Origin: CAWCWN01 sp963799245
GTDB taxonomy: Bacteria; Chloroflexota; Ktedonobacteria; Ktedonobacterales; Ktedonobacteraceae
NCBI GenBank assembly: GCA_963799245.1
Contig: CAWCWN010000003.1
Location: 2,728,001 to 2,792,000 of the forward strand
Reading direction: 5' to 3'
Length of the DNA stretch: 64,000 nt
Both the position numbers and the translations under genes were made by a program. This document shows positions 10,877-20,961 of the stretch, piece after piece. Each line of letters starts with the position of its first letter. Within the stretch, counting starts at the first letter, position 1. The notes under the pieces are model-generated. The model saw nothing but the letters and a program-made list of their open reading frames with translations. It was not told the origin of the DNA and did no database searches.

Positions 10877-11710
10877 ATGACACGCATTGATGTGAACCTG
10901 ACTGATGCTCATAGCATGTTCGTTTCCTCCATCGCTGCTGCAAATCAGCAGAACACGAACCTAGATGTGCTCGATGAGGTATACCAGGAAAAATTGGATC
11001 GGCTTGATCAGTACATGCACGTGCTGAACCAGCTCGCGGCAGAGGGAATGGAAGAGCACCTCTCGCCTCTCTTGAACACGCTGTTACAGGAGTGGGCGAT
11101 CAAAGAGGCGATTGAACTGCTTCTCCGCTATCACAACTGCGTCATCGATCCAACCGACCAGGGCCTGCAGCGATCCTTCTGGGAAAAGCTTGGCAGGCAG
11201 CATCAAGCGCTGTCCTGCCAACTGCTCTTGCAGCTTCAGCGAAGCAAAGAACAACGGGTGCAAGCTCAGGAAGAACGTCACAGGAGCTGGCAGTCCATCG
11301 CGGCGAGAACCTTTGAGAACCAGCAGCAGCAGCAGCAACAATGGCAAGGAACCGCCTTCCAATGGGTGCAGCACCAGCAGCAACTGAACCAGCAATGGTT
11401 GCAGAGCCAGCAGGAGATGTTCACCCATTTCCAGCAGGCGCATCAGCACTGGGCGAACACAGCGTTGACCGGAGTCCACCAAGCCCAACTGGGTGTGAAG
11501 CAGTGGTATGACTTCGCCGCAAGCACTCAGGTGAATGTTGCAAACATGCTGGCAGGTTCCGAGCAGCGACAATCCATGATGGTGGAGCAGGCGGCGTATA
11601 AGGCAAACGTGAAGAAGTGGACAACGCGGCTCACTCTCATTGGCCTGGTGCTGGTCGGAAGTGTAGCACTGTTTGGATGTGCATTTTTCGCGCTGATGCA
11701 CCTTTATTAG
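10877..11710 (+). CDS. Gln-rich coiled-coil protein with C-terminal membrane helix
   Basis: It has 277 residues from the ATG at 10877, which has AGAAGGAGA ahead of it; an upstream ATG at 10742 lacks a ribosome site. The N-terminal half is helical and acidic. Residues about 130-235 are very rich in Gln and Trp (a CAG run codes for consecutive Gln), typical of an extended coiled coil. The C-terminus is a single membrane helix (LIGLVLVGSVALFGCAFFAL) with almost nothing after it, so this is a tail-anchored protein with its body in the cytoplasm. Unknown function. The position next to a transfer operon would suit a structural or surface partner, which is only a guess. Confidence 0.55.
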   Translation: MTRIDVNLTDAHSMFVSSIAAANQQNTNLDVLDEVYQEKLDRLDQYMHVLNQLAAEGMEEHLSPLLNTLLQEWAIKEAIELLLRYHNCVIDPTDQGLQRSFWEKLGRQHQALSCQLLLQLQRSKEQRVQAQEERHRSWQSIAARTFENQQQQQQQWQGTAFQWVQHQQQLNQQWLQSQQEMFTHFQQAHQHWANTALTGVHQAQLGVKQWYDFAASTQVNVANMLAGSEQRQSMMVEQAAYKANVKKWTTRLTLIGLVLVGSVALFGCAFFALMHLY

Positions 11711-12371
11711 TCCCTTGTGGGTGGGATGCGCCCGCCCCTAAGCCCGGTCTTTGCCAGGGGGATGCGCCTCCTGGCATCCATCCAACCTCAGGCGGGGAGA
11801 TGCCCCACGTGTTTCTCTACACCCCTGGGGCGGGGGATTGTTCCGCACCCTCTCAGGAGCGGGAGTGTCCGCTCTTCCTGGCAGCGAGGATGTCGCTTGC
11901 AGCCCGCATCCATGTCGGCGGTGTGTCGAGTGGAGAGGATGGACGAGCTTCGCAAGAAGACCGTCAAGCCTGGTTGTTGAGTCGCAAGGATGGTCGAGTG
12001 ATATCGCTCCCCTCTCTTTGTCCTCTGAACCGCTCTTTCGCTCCTATCCAAAAACATATTGATGCACACACCAACACGATCAAGCGTTGAGGTTGCAGCC
12101 CTTCGGGCTCCTTCTTCTCTTGATCTTTCTTTTTGGGGCAATGATTTGTCCGGTCAACAGGCTACGTTTAGCCCAGGAACGTGGCGTTCGTTTTTTGCCA
12201 GTTTTCAACATCAGACGTATCTCTTTCATTTTTGAGACGATGTAGGTAAGCTGAAAAAAGGCCAGGTGCGAGTTTTTTCGGTGCCCTGTGAAATGGAAAG
12301 GCGAAGAGCCGCCAGAGAAACTCGCACACGGGATAAGTCCTCCTTTGGACGTTTGCACTCCTGGCCACCTC
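11711..12371. other. Intergenic stretch with weak terminator hairpin
   Basis: No supported gene. At 12097-12109 the AGCCC-TTC-GGGCT hairpin is followed by a pyrimidine-rich, T-rich tract up to about 12137, a weak intrinsic terminator candidate in the plus direction. The rest is featureless to me. Confidence 0.3.
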
Positions 12372-12518
12372 TCATGCTTGAAGGAAGCGCTCTACCATGT
12401 CTTCCTGCCAGTTGAGACCCGTCCCGGGCACAGAAGAGGGCATGACGTGTCCCTTCTCCACGGTGACTTTCGCCTGAAGCACGGTCCCGGCCAGGTCTAA
12501 CAGGGTGTTGGGCCATTA

Positions 12519-12619
12519 ATACTGTTTCACCAAGGAAAAGATATGATAGCGCAAGAAGATTGGCCTATTGGCGCTACCGGCTGGCGTAATAACATATCAT
12601 CTTCATCACGAAACAGTAT
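12519..12619. repeat. Subterminal imperfect inverted repeat inside the IS
   Basis: ATACTGTTTC at 12519-12528 is the exact complement of GAAACAGTAT at 12610-12619, with further imperfect pairing inward (AAGATATGAT against ATATCATCTT). It lies between the left end and the transposase stop, so it may be a transposase-binding site or a terminator for the gene. Confidence 0.5.
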
Positions 12620-12749
12620 AACGGTACTTTGTTGACAAGGGAATTTCCCCGCTTGGAGAGGAAATAAGTGCTTTTTCTCTCGTTTGACGAGCCCAGTTGT
12701 CATCTGCCTTCAGCGGAGAGCCAATTCCAACATTTCCCCAGTCCACAAA

Positions 12750-15098
12750 CTACCGATAAGGTGGTGTGCGCATTAAGACTGCGAATCCTTCCCCACGGGC
12801 TCCTTGTGCACTCATCTTGAACCGGAGCCGTCGCCCATCAGGCAGATGTGGCTCTTGCGCGTTGACCTGAGCACAGACGGCCTCCAGATCTCGGTTGAGC
12901 TGGCGATCATTGAACGGGCGCAGTTCTACCTCCACTGTCTGCATACCCCAAACGACCCAGCCTGGCAAGCGGAAGAAAGGTGCCAGCCGATGCCAGGTAG
13001 CCTGGGCATAAGTGAGCGGGAAATAGGTGTCGCGCGTCCACATCACCAAATTGGCGAGCGCCAATTTGAGTACGGTCATCACCTGATCCTTGGCATGCTC
13101 CAACTCATACATCACGCGCTCCTTCTCTTTGAGGTCTTCCAACTCTCGAAGCAGGAAACGTTGCTGGCTACAAGCGTGCTCGTAGGCATCCCATGCCGTG
13201 CGATAGGTGTGCTCTGCTCGCTGTTTGGATCGCTGGCAGTTGGCCAAAGCTGTCTGAGCCCGCTCTCCCTCGGCCACAATCCTGTTCAACTGGTCAAGAT
13301 CGGGCCGCTCTTGTTGCTCAGCCAGCTGCTGGCGAGCGGCGTTGAGGCGTGTGAGCCTGGCTTGCTGGACTTTGGCTTGCTGACCAGCTTTTCGGGAGCG
13401 CTCCTGGGCCTGGGCCATCCGCTCCCGAGCGCCGTCGGAGAGCCTCTTCGCCTTGGCCAGTTTCCGTTGCAGGGCTCCACGGATCTTTGCTCCTTCCGAG
13501 TTCGCGACCTGGACTTTGGCAAATCCATGATTGGTGTCCAGGCCCAGGCTCAGCAGGAAATCGCGGATGCTGTTCTCTTGGGCAGGCCAGCGTTGGGTAT
13601 AGACCTGAGCCAATTCTACCGCATCCGCCGAGGACGCCGTGGTCACGATCGGAATGAGCCTGGGCTCTGCAAGGGATGCGGGAGTGGGGGTGGCGACCCA
13701 GTCTGACTTCCACCAGTACCTGCTCACCCCTTCCAGATCAGCATCCCAGCGCCAAGCCTCATTGTTCTCTGCAGGGTCGCTGATCACCTGGACTGGGCGA
13801 CGCAGATCACGAATAAGCGCCACGGAAAGCGAGAGCCGCTGCCCAGGATGGTCAGGTAAGCAGAGCGCAAACTGTGCACAGGCCACCTCACGTGTCACTG
13901 CTCCGTCGCGGTCTCGGCAAAGAGGCACAAACGCGCCCACGTCGGTGAAGGAAGCCAATCCCGTATACTAATTCGACTTCAGGATCGTGACAACTGTGCG
14001 CCCCTCTTTGGCCAGTTGGTGCAAGAATTCGGCAGCCATTCCCTCACGATCGATGATGAGCCGTGCAACCGGATGCCTTCCCGTTGCTTGGTCATAGCGA
14101 GCCAGGAACTCTTGGACGCCTTTGGTCAGGTGGAAGTCACCCCGGTGGGTGGTAGCCAGGTGGGGATGCCCCTGCGCGTCGTGCAGGAGCAGGAGGGTGC
14201 GTCCGCCCAGCACTTTGCCTGTGCGCCCGATGAGGCCGCGTGGAATCAAGTGATCGCTGTAAACAGGCTTGCGGTGGCTATCCACGTAGAAGGCAGGTGG
14301 CTGGCGGTTGGCTTCTGCCCTCTGGATAGACCAAAGCTGGCAGGTCCAGGCCGCCAAGGCATCGGTAAAGGTCTCCTCTCCACCGGCACGTGCCAATTGG
14401 GACAGGAAGCGTTCAGCTTGCCAGAAACCGTAGGCCCGCCATCTCCCCGTGAGCAACCCCAAGGCATCACCTGTATACCAGCTCAAATCACAGGTGCGTC
14501 GCAGTCCGACCGCCGGGAGAAAGAGCAGAGTCAGCAAAGATTGGCGGCATGTGGTGGGCGTCGCGTGGGCTAACCGACGAGGGGCATGGCCGTCCAGAGG
14601 AAGCGCCTGCGAAAGCGCCGAGATCAGGCCCGTTTCGTGTGCCGCGGCAAGCAACAGCAAACTGCCCAGCACCCTCGTGCCAAGTCGGCTCAGACGAGCG
14701 GCTGGGCTGATTTTTTCCCCCTACCGCGAGCTCGTCGGCTCAGTCCCAAGGTAGCACGGACCCGGTTCAGATGGGCGATGCTCACCCATACGGCAAAGCG
14801 TTCATACAGTGCAGCCTGGACCGCGCGACTGGTGCAATCAGGAGTCGCCTGGCAATACGCTTCGAGCCAGGCGCGGACCATCGCCCCGGAGCTTGCTAGG
14901 ATGGCCATGGCGCCCATCATTCAGGGCGGCTTCGGGGTCGCTCTGGAACCGCTGGTACAAGCGATACACGGTGGCGCGATGCAAGGGGACAGCGGTCGTG
15001 CTCAGAAGGTCTGGAACCGAGCAGCCGTGCTCAAATGCAGCCAAGATCTGCTGTTTCACCACATGTTGTTCCCCTGAGGTCGTCGTTGTGGACATCAT
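12750..15098 (-). pseudogene. DDE transposase of the 2.7-kb element, broken
   Basis: The N-terminus starts at ATG 15098 or 15095, with AGGAGG close ahead, and holds a helix-turn-helix (LLSTTAVPLHRATVYRLYQR). After a shift near 14910 and another near 14690, it continues with a catalytic region: D in FYVDSHRKPVYSD, D in LIIDREGMA, an in-frame TAG right after VTILKSN at about 13966, then E in RWPAQENSIRDF, and a long coiled coil (Glu/Arg/Gln-rich, about 120 residues) before the C-terminus. The full length would be about 780 residues. It cannot make a full-length protein as it stands. The DDE order is clear; the family is uncertain. Confidence 0.65.
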
Positions 15099-16169
15099 CT
15101 GCCTCCTGTCTTCTGCGAGACATCGAGAAAAGCCTTGTCCACAGTGTAACAGAAGGGCATGTCGCTGTCTACTTACGCAATTTTGTCCGTGGCCTAACAC
15201 CCTGTCTAAGTACTCCAGCCACTGAGCGGTTGGACTGACGGAGAGCAGGTGCGCGCTGATCTCCGGAAAAATATGACTTGAAAGCGGCAGTCCGGCGGAT
15301 GCGGCCAATGCTGCTGCACGCAGCCAACCCGTCACACCGCCGATTTTCATCACGTCTACCATCGCCAAGTCAGAAGCTCCGGCTGCCACACTCTTTGCCA
15401 TGTCATGCAGCCCCCACCAGTTCTCTCCCAGTTGAATGGGGGTGCTGGCGAAACGCGCGATCTGGGCATGACCAGTGTAATCATCGGCACGTGTCGGCTC
15501 CTCGATCCAGGAGAGGTCCTCCTCATCAAGCAATTTCAGGCGCTGGTGCGCTTCGGCAACGGAGAGCAATTGATTGTAATCGACCATCAGCGCGATTTCT
15601 TTGCCCACGGCACTGCGTACGGCCCGGATGACCTCGAGGTCGGTTTTCATGCTCGCGAAGCCGATTTTGAACTTGATGGCCTGGAAGCCTTGTGCCACCA
15701 TGTCCTCCGCTTCATGTGCCAGACGTTGGGCTGGCCCCATTCCCAGACTGGCATACGCCTTGACTGAACGGAGCTCTCCACCCAGAAGCCGGACGAGGGG
15801 AAGACCACTTGCCTGTGCCAAGGCATCCCATGCAGCCATGTCAATCCCAGCCATCGCTATGCCGGTGAGTCCTTGTGGGCCGAGCAACCGGAAGAGTTGC
15901 TGGAGTTTCCCTTCCATCCTCACAGGCGCCACAACATCGCCAACGAGAGCCGTTGCCAGCTTGGAGATGAGTTGTGCCACCGGCAAGAGCGCCACAGGAG
16001 TATAGGTAAAGACGTAGCTTCGACCAGTAATCCCTTCATCTGTCAACAGATCGATGAGCACTAAAGGAGCACGAGGAATAGTCCCACTACTGGTCATGAT
16101 GGGACGTGCGAGCGGGACCTCGACGGCACGAGCACGCAAGCTCTGAAGTGTGAGTTGGGCAATAGACAT

Positions 16170-17417
16170 GAGCGAGTCCCCTCCTTTGGTATTGAGACGT
16201 TCTTCTGTATGCTCTGCTCGGAGTTGAAGCCGTTCATCTTCTGGCATCATGCCCTTACTCTACCTTCAGTTGAGAGCTTTGGCAAGTCTCGAGCAGACCT
16301 GCGGGTAGTTCCTCTTTTTCAAAAAGGGCTTTCATCGCTTCCGGTGGGGGAGCTCCGTATGTTCCCTTCCAGGAAGTCGGAATAGTTAATAATTCTTGAG
16401 TCCCTAAGAATCAGGCTTCAAAGCCGGGGGCTTCCTGGGCCGTCACTGTGACAAGCGCCTGTGCGGCATGCTCTACCTGCTCCAGAGGCGTAGAAAAGGA
16501 TAGCGGGGGCACGAATTGCGCATGGCTTTTCTTACGGGCCGAGACCGCAAAGAAGAGAAAAATCGCCCTTCCAGTTTTTTCTGGTTTCCTTCCCGGTCGT
16601 TTTCCGGCCCCGTTCTGCTCGTGACGGTGAGCCATGAGGTAGAGTATGAGTGATGTACAATGTACCCCCAAAAAGGGCTGATACATTGACAGGCATGGAG
16701 CCTGAACACCGAGGCTTGACTGCCTCCGCGCACGTGCCCGCCATTTGGGTACCGGTGCGTTTCACTGTCGCACGCCTGACCCCCTGGGAGGCTCGGCGGT
16801 GTGCTGAAGCTAAGGATGCCTGAATTGGCAGAAGCAGGACCTCGCGAGATGCGAGTGAACTCTCCTCTGTCTTCAGCCTGGCAATCGTTGTGTTGTTTGT
16901 CGTGCGTCCTTGACGTGTGCATCTGTCGTGTGTCTCTGGATGATGGGTTTGTAAGGAAGGTGCTTCGTAGATCGGATCTGGAGCAATGTGTGTGAGGTCA
17001 GACATCCTGGAAGGTGTCATACGTAGCTCGACCTGGTTGGAACCACTGGGAGTGTGCTCTGTCGCTGTGGAACCGTGTGCGTATTCTTGTAGCTCTCGCT
17101 TGTCATCAACGTAGGAGGGAGTGCTCCTCAGTTTTATGCGCTCTGCCCTAGGGGAGGAAGTCTCGCTCTCCTAAACACAGCAATCGACGCTTCGATGTGA
17201 TGCTTGTTTGCACGTAATCTGCGTCATAGGGGGCTTTTGCGCCTTTTTTTCTGATCGCAGCACTGTGCCGGGAGCACCAGGGCGACTTTTTGTGCTTTTC
17301 GCCTGGTGGCGGGCAAACAAGAGCGTTCGGCATGGCCAGCCGTGTTGTCTTCCTCGTGCGTTCTCGCTCCCATCCTTGATACGTGTCTCTCCATTCCTGT
17401 ATGAAAGAAGGTGACGT
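16170..17417. other. 1.2-kb region without a supported gene
   Basis: It lies between the racemase gene and the divergent phosphatase gene. A minus-strand open frame at 16411-16635 (about 74 residues, basic start MAHRHEQNGAGKRPGRKP) is possible but has no ribosome site and no known features, so I do not call it. No RNA gene or clear promoter was found. Confidence 0.4.
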
Positions 17418-18407
17418 ATGTCGGCTGATATCGCCCTGGTACAGGCCTATCTGGCAAATATGCAATTCGCGCTCCACAATCTTGATGTGCCGTGTGCTGA
17501 AACGCTCTTAGCGCACGCATTGGAACTGCTCGCACAACCATGTCCCCCTCTGCCTTTCCATCTCCCGATGCAGCTGTCGGTCGGTGTCGGCTTAGATGCT
17601 GGTATCCGGCGCCAGGGCCGACCGAACGAGGATTTCGTGTTTGCGACGACCGCAGCCAATGTCCAGACGCAGGAAACCTATGGGCTCTTTGTTGTGGCGG
17701 ATGGGATGGGAGGTCATGCGAACGGACGGCTCGCCTCACGCCTGGGCACGGAAACGATTATCGATGCCATGCTCCCACGCTTGCATCGCGAGCGCGGGCA
17801 GGCCTCTGATCTGGGTCATCTGTTGGTGAATGCGGTGACCCATGCGAACGATGTTCTGTACGAACGCAATCAGGAAGCGGCCATCTCCCGGCCTCTTGAC
17901 CAGATGGGGACGACCGTGACGGCTGCTGTCATCGTTGGACCGCACGCCTGTATCGCCAATGTAGGCGACAGTCGCACGTACCTCTACCGGCCAGGCTGCG
18001 GGCTGCGCGCGGTCACACGCGATCATTCCATGGTGGCGGCACTGGTTGAATCCGGTGATATTCCCCCTGAAGCTGTGTATACCCATCCTGATCGCAACAA
18101 GATCCTGCGGTGCCTGGGGGCCGCTTCGACGGTTGAGGTAGACCTGTTCTCTGAGCAACTTCAGCATGGTGACATTTTCCTGCTCTGCTCCGATGGTGTG
18201 TGGGAAATGACCCGCGACCCCAACATCGAGCACATCCTCTCCTCGACCCTGTCAGCAGAAAACATGGCCGAACACCTCATGCATCTGGCGCTCCAGGGCG
18301 GAGGCCTGGATAACATCGGCCTCATTGTGTCCCAGTGTCTGATGAATGTGACGGCGATGCAGACGCTGATACGACCGTTCTCTCACTTTGCCACGGCAGT
18401 GTCGTAG
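17418..18407 (+). CDS. PP2C-family serine/threonine phosphatase
   Basis: It has 329 residues, with AGAAGG just ahead of the ATG. Residues 1-55 form a helical N-terminal extension; from about 57 the PP2C fold follows, with DAGIRRQGRPNEDF (motif 1), VVADGMGGHANG near residue 95 (metal-binding D and G), TVTAAV, ANVGDSRTYLYR, RDHSMV, and LLCSDGVWEMTRD near 255. All the metal-binding aspartates I can place are present, so it should be active as a Mn/Mg-dependent protein phosphatase in the cytosol, reversing Ser/Thr phosphorylation. No partner kinase lies nearby. It leads a co-directional block with a primase-polymerase, so it may regulate the element, which is inference. Confidence 0.85.
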   Translation: MSADIALVQAYLANMQFALHNLDVPCAETLLAHALELLAQPCPPLPFHLPMQLSVGVGLDAGIRRQGRPNEDFVFATTAANVQTQETYGLFVVADGMGGHANGRLASRLGTETIIDAMLPRLHRERGQASDLGHLLVNAVTHANDVLYERNQEAAISRPLDQMGTTVTAAVIVGPHACIANVGDSRTYLYRPGCGLRAVTRDHSMVAALVESGDIPPEAVYTHPDRNKILRCLGAASTVEVDLFSEQLQHGDIFLLCSDGVWEMTRDPNIEHILSSTLSAENMAEHLMHLALQGGGLDNIGLIVSQCLMNVTAMQTLIRPFSHFATAVS

Positions 18408-18505
18408 CCACGCTTATCTCCTGTTCTCCTTGACGGTCATGCAGTTGCATGAACCACCTTCGTGTGTTGTGCTCGCAAGAGCTTCCAATGTTTGGAGGAA
18501 TACCT

Positions 18506-18757
18506 ATGATCCAACTCACACTCATTGCATTGTGTGGTATTGGCTGTCTCGCCACGCTGGTCTCGATCGTTGGCGCGCTTGTTGCCTGCCTGCGGCAATC
18601 GATCCAGGGGACACCTTTCCTCACCCCGGTTCCTGTCCCACCTACCCTGGCTCGTGATGGTGAGCCTGCGTTTCTTCCCTTCGGCCTGGTGCAGGTGTAT
18701 CACCTGGCGGAGCGTTTGCCCGCGCCTTTACAGGCAGACGATGAGGTGCAGGCATGA
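18506..18757 (+). CDS. Small N-terminally anchored membrane protein
   Basis: It has 83 residues from the ATG at 18506, with GGAGG 8 bases ahead. Residues 2-32 are one long hydrophobic helix (LTLIALCGIGCLATLVSIVG), followed by a Pro-rich soluble tail. The stop overlaps the primase-polymerase start as ATGA, so the two are translated together. No family recognised. Confidence 0.5.
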   Translation: MIQLTLIALCGIGCLATLVSIVGALVACLRQSIQGTPFLTPVPVPPTLARDGEPAFLPFGLVQVYHLAERLPAPLQADDEVQA

Positions 18758-19815
18758 CGGTTTCATCTGCGCCATTGCGCTCTGCCCCCAGAAGCTATGT
18801 TCACCATACCGCGCTACAGGCCGCTGCCGCTGGCATCAGTGTCGTCCCGATCCGCACTGACGGGACGAAGCAACCCTCGCTCTCTGGATGGCGCGCGTAT
18901 CAGCAGCGCCGTGCCAGCGAGCTGGAACTGGGGCGCTGGTTTCACTCTCTGGAGCCAGGGATCGCCTTGATCACTGGAGCTGTCAGTGGGAACCTGGAAG
19001 CGCTCGATTTTGACGACTATCGCATCTTTGAGGCCTGGCTACGCCGTGTTCAACAAAAGCCGGTTCTTGCCCCGCTGTACGAGCATGTGTCGTGGGGCTA
19101 CCTGGAGGCCACGCCGGCAGGAGGCAGGCATCTGCTCTATCGCTGCGCTGTGATTGAGGGAAACCAGAAGCTCGCTTCCAGGCCTGATGGTGACAGGCGA
19201 AAAACCGTGATCGAGACGCGAGGAGAAGGCGGCCTGATTATCGTCGCGCCATCGCGTGGGGCAGTCCATCCCAGTGGGAAGCCCTATATGCTGTTGCGCG
19301 GAGGGGTGTCATCGATCAGGACGATTACCTCACAACAGCGCGCGCTGCTGTTCTCACTGGCGCGTGGGTTCGATGAGATGCCCTCAGTTGACCTCGCCTC
19401 TCTTTCCCCAAGAAAACCGCTGCGTCTGGAGAGCGGGCTTGCTGGTCAGCGCCCCGGCGATCTCTTCAATCAACAGGCTTGCTGGGAAGAAGTGCTCATG
19501 CCGCATGGCTGGCAACTCGTCCGCTACTGCAACGGAGAAGGATACTGGCGTCGCCCAGGCAAAAGAAGCCCTGGCATCAGTGCGACGACCAATCACGCAG
19601 GGCATGATCTCTTCTACGTTTTTTCGACCTCGACGGTCTTCAAGGCGGAGCAGGGCTACTCGAAATTCATGGCCTACACGCTGCTCAACCATCACGGCGA
19701 TTTCACCGCCGCTGCGCGTGAGCTGGCCGAGCAGGGATACTCTCGGAGGGAAAGGCATCACCATGAGCATCGCACATACACAGTTCATGCGAGAACTCAG
19801 AGCCAGGGGAAATGA
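18754..19815 (+). CDS. Bifunctional DNA primase/polymerase
   Basis: It has 353 residues. The N-terminal 200 residues match the archaeo-eukaryotic-type prim-pol fold of plasmids and phages: VVPIRTDGTKQP near 30, the catalytic LDFDDY near 85, GGRHLLYR near 125, ETRGEGGLIIVAPS near 153 and HPSGKPY. The C-terminal region has a short GDLFNQQACWEEVL helical segment and a strand-rich domain, similar to the zinc-free tail seen in integrated-element primases; no helicase domain is fused. It makes primers and extends them during replication of the element. It is coupled by ATGA to the membrane-protein gene ahead, and its end overlaps the next gene by 53 bases. Confidence 0.8.
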   Translation: MTVSSAPLRSAPRSYVHHTALQAAAAGISVVPIRTDGTKQPSLSGWRAYQQRRASELELGRWFHSLEPGIALITGAVSGNLEALDFDDYRIFEAWLRRVQQKPVLAPLYEHVSWGYLEATPAGGRHLLYRCAVIEGNQKLASRPDGDRRKTVIETRGEGGLIIVAPSRGAVHPSGKPYMLLRGGVSSIRTITSQQRALLFSLARGFDEMPSVDLASLSPRKPLRLESGLAGQRPGDLFNQQACWEEVLMPHGWQLVRYCNGEGYWRRPGKRSPGISATTNHAGHDLFYVFSTSTVFKAEQGYSKFMAYTLLNHHGDFTAAARELAEQGYSRRERHHHEHRTYTVHARTQSQGK

Positions 19816-20275
19816 CGAGCATGTGGTCCGTCTGCTCTCTACCCTGCTTGATCTTGACCAGGAACAGGTCATCTCTCGTGTGGATCTCCTGATGGAACTG
19901 GGGACACACTATGTGACGTTGGCGCTCTCGCGAGAAGGCGAAATAACTGGGAAAGACATTGAAGAGGCGCTAAGTCGCCTGGATCAGGGGTCGCTTGCCA
20001 TTGCGTCTGGCACCTCACGAGATCCATTGGCCATGAGCTGCTATGAGGTGGCCCTGCACACCTTCTCGTCAGCGATCAATCAAGCCCCATTGACCTACGA
20101 TATCAGCGCTGCTGCTCACTATCGTGAGTTGGCCTCTGCATTGTGTGGAGAAGCGAACCAGCCTGTCCCCGCTCCTGCTACAGGCAGCTCGGCTTGCTGC
20201 GCTCCGTTCGTCGGTGTTGCTGCGGCCGATCGCTATGGCACTGCTCCCATCACAAAGACATCTGTTCGGAGATAA
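19763..20275 (+). CDS. Hypothetical helical protein downstream of primase
   Basis: It has 170 residues from the ATG at 19763, where GGAGGG lies about 13 bases ahead. It overlaps the last 53 bases of the primase gene in another frame. Mostly alpha-helical for the first 130 residues (FMRELRARGNDEHVVRLL, HYVTLALSREGEITGKDIEE), then a low-complexity Ala/Pro/Cys tail. No family recognised. The overlap suggests coupled translation with the primase. Confidence 0.45.
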   Translation: MSIAHTQFMRELRARGNDEHVVRLLSTLLDLDQEQVISRVDLLMELGTHYVTLALSREGEITGKDIEEALSRLDQGSLAIASGTSRDPLAMSCYEVALHTFSSAINQAPLTYDISAAAHYRELASALCGEANQPVPAPATGSSACCAPFVGVAAADRYGTAPITKTSVRR

Positions 20276-20399
20276 TCTTCTCTCTGGCATGAGTGTTCCT
20301 ACCTGGTGCAGAGGTACTCATGCTGGCCTCGCACTATTCGGTACAGTTGTGGCTACTGGCGCACCACAGGAAGCTGGTATTGATAGAAAGAAAGAGAGG

Positions 20400-20555
20400 A
20401 TGATGATGAAGAGCATGCAGAACGAACGTTTCGCCCTGGCACAGGAAAATCATGGAGACAAAACACCTTGTACGACCCTTCAGGACGAGACAGGTGCCTT
20501 CATCCAACACTTACAGGCGCGCCACCACCATGAACAAGAAGCGCTGCACCTGTAA
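20400..20555 (+). CDS. Small His/Gln-rich protein
   Basis: It has 51 residues, with three Met codons at the start and AGAAAGAGAGG just ahead. The C-terminal part has a HLQARHHHEQEALHL segment. It overlaps the next gene by 26 bases. Unknown; the ribosome site is the main support. Confidence 0.35.
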   Translation: MMMKSMQNERFALAQENHGDKTPCTTLQDETGAFIQHLQARHHHEQEALHL

Positions 20556-20961
20556 TGAGCGGGACCATTGGATTGCGCGGGGACGCCAGCGGGTGTTGCG
20601 GCGTGTGACGAGCCGCCTGCAGGCAATAGGGGCAGCGTATGTCAGCTCCTATACCCTGTATCTGGCGCTGCAAGAGTACCTCAATTGCCTGGACAAATGC
20701 TGTAGCGATGCAGACGAGGAGAAACATGCTGCTGGACCCAGAAATGGGCTGCCGCTTGCGCGGTGGCAGGCCGAAGGGGAGGCGCACGAGCTAGCGAGGA
20801 TCGCTGGTGCCCTCGCCAGTATTGTTCAGGCTCATGCTCCTCGCTGCGTGCGTCACACGCTGTCATTGGATGGCAAAGATCTGGTGCCTCTGTGTGGCGG
20901 AGGTTGTGCTGATGGAGATGTGCTCATCGAAACAGCAGGCGAGCGAAGGAGACGACTGTGA
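20530..20961 (+). CDS. Cys-rich hypothetical protein
   Basis: It has 143 residues from the ATG at 20530, inside the end of the previous gene. The N-terminal KKRCTCNERDH and the later CLDKCCSD and VPLCGGGC hold seven or more cysteines, a possible metal-binding protein; the middle is helical and basic (RQRVLRRVTSRLQAIG). There is no clear ribosome site, so it may depend on translation of the upstream small gene. No family recognised. Confidence 0.4.
   Translation: MNKKRCTCNERDHWIARGRQRVLRRVTSRLQAIGAAYVSSYTLYLALQEYLNCLDKCCSDADEEKHAAGPRNGLPLARWQAEGEAHELARIAGALASIVQAHAPRCVRHTLSLDGKDLVPLCGGGCADGDVLIETAGERRRRL

Larger units (their letters stand above)
12501..15204 (-). mobile_element. 2.7-kb DDE insertion sequence with exact ends
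   Basis: Ends are CAGGGTGTTGGGCC (left) and, on the other strand, CAGGGTGTTAGGCC (right): 14-bp inverted repeats with one mismatch. The 5-bp TCTAA is duplicated at 12496-12500 and 15205-15209. The interrupted gene is restored to an open frame of the right length when the element and one duplicate are removed, which fixes the borders. It carries one transposase gene (broken) and a subterminal inverted repeat at 12519-12619. The family is not certain; size and DDE layout recall large IS4/IS1634-like elements. Confidence 0.85.
12372..16169 (-). pseudogene. Mandelate racemase-like enzyme, split by an insertion sequence
   Basis: The gene reads from ATG 16169 (AGGAGG about 10 bases ahead) to 15205, then resumes after the insertion at 12495 and stops at 12372. 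Removing the insertion and one copy of its 5-base duplication leaves exactly 363 codons. The protein matches mandelate racemase of the enolase superfamily along its whole length: KFK at residues 166-168, metal ligands D197 (MVDYN), E223/E224 (WIEEP) and E249 (LGENW), D272 in DVMKIGGVTGW, H299 (SSHIFPEISAHLL) and E319 (QWLEYLD). Such enzymes abstract the alpha-proton of 2-hydroxy acids in the cytosol. The insertion falls three residues after E319 and removes the C-terminal strand. The substrate is not provable; mandelate or a relative is likely. Confidence 0.8.

Noticed and set aside
12804..13706. 300-residue plus-strand open frame
   Set aside because: It is antisense to the coiled-coil and catalytic part of the DDE transposase and has no ribosome site or family features.
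16411..16635. Short minus-strand basic protein
   Set aside because: No ribosome site, no known features, and overlapping alternative frames of equal length.
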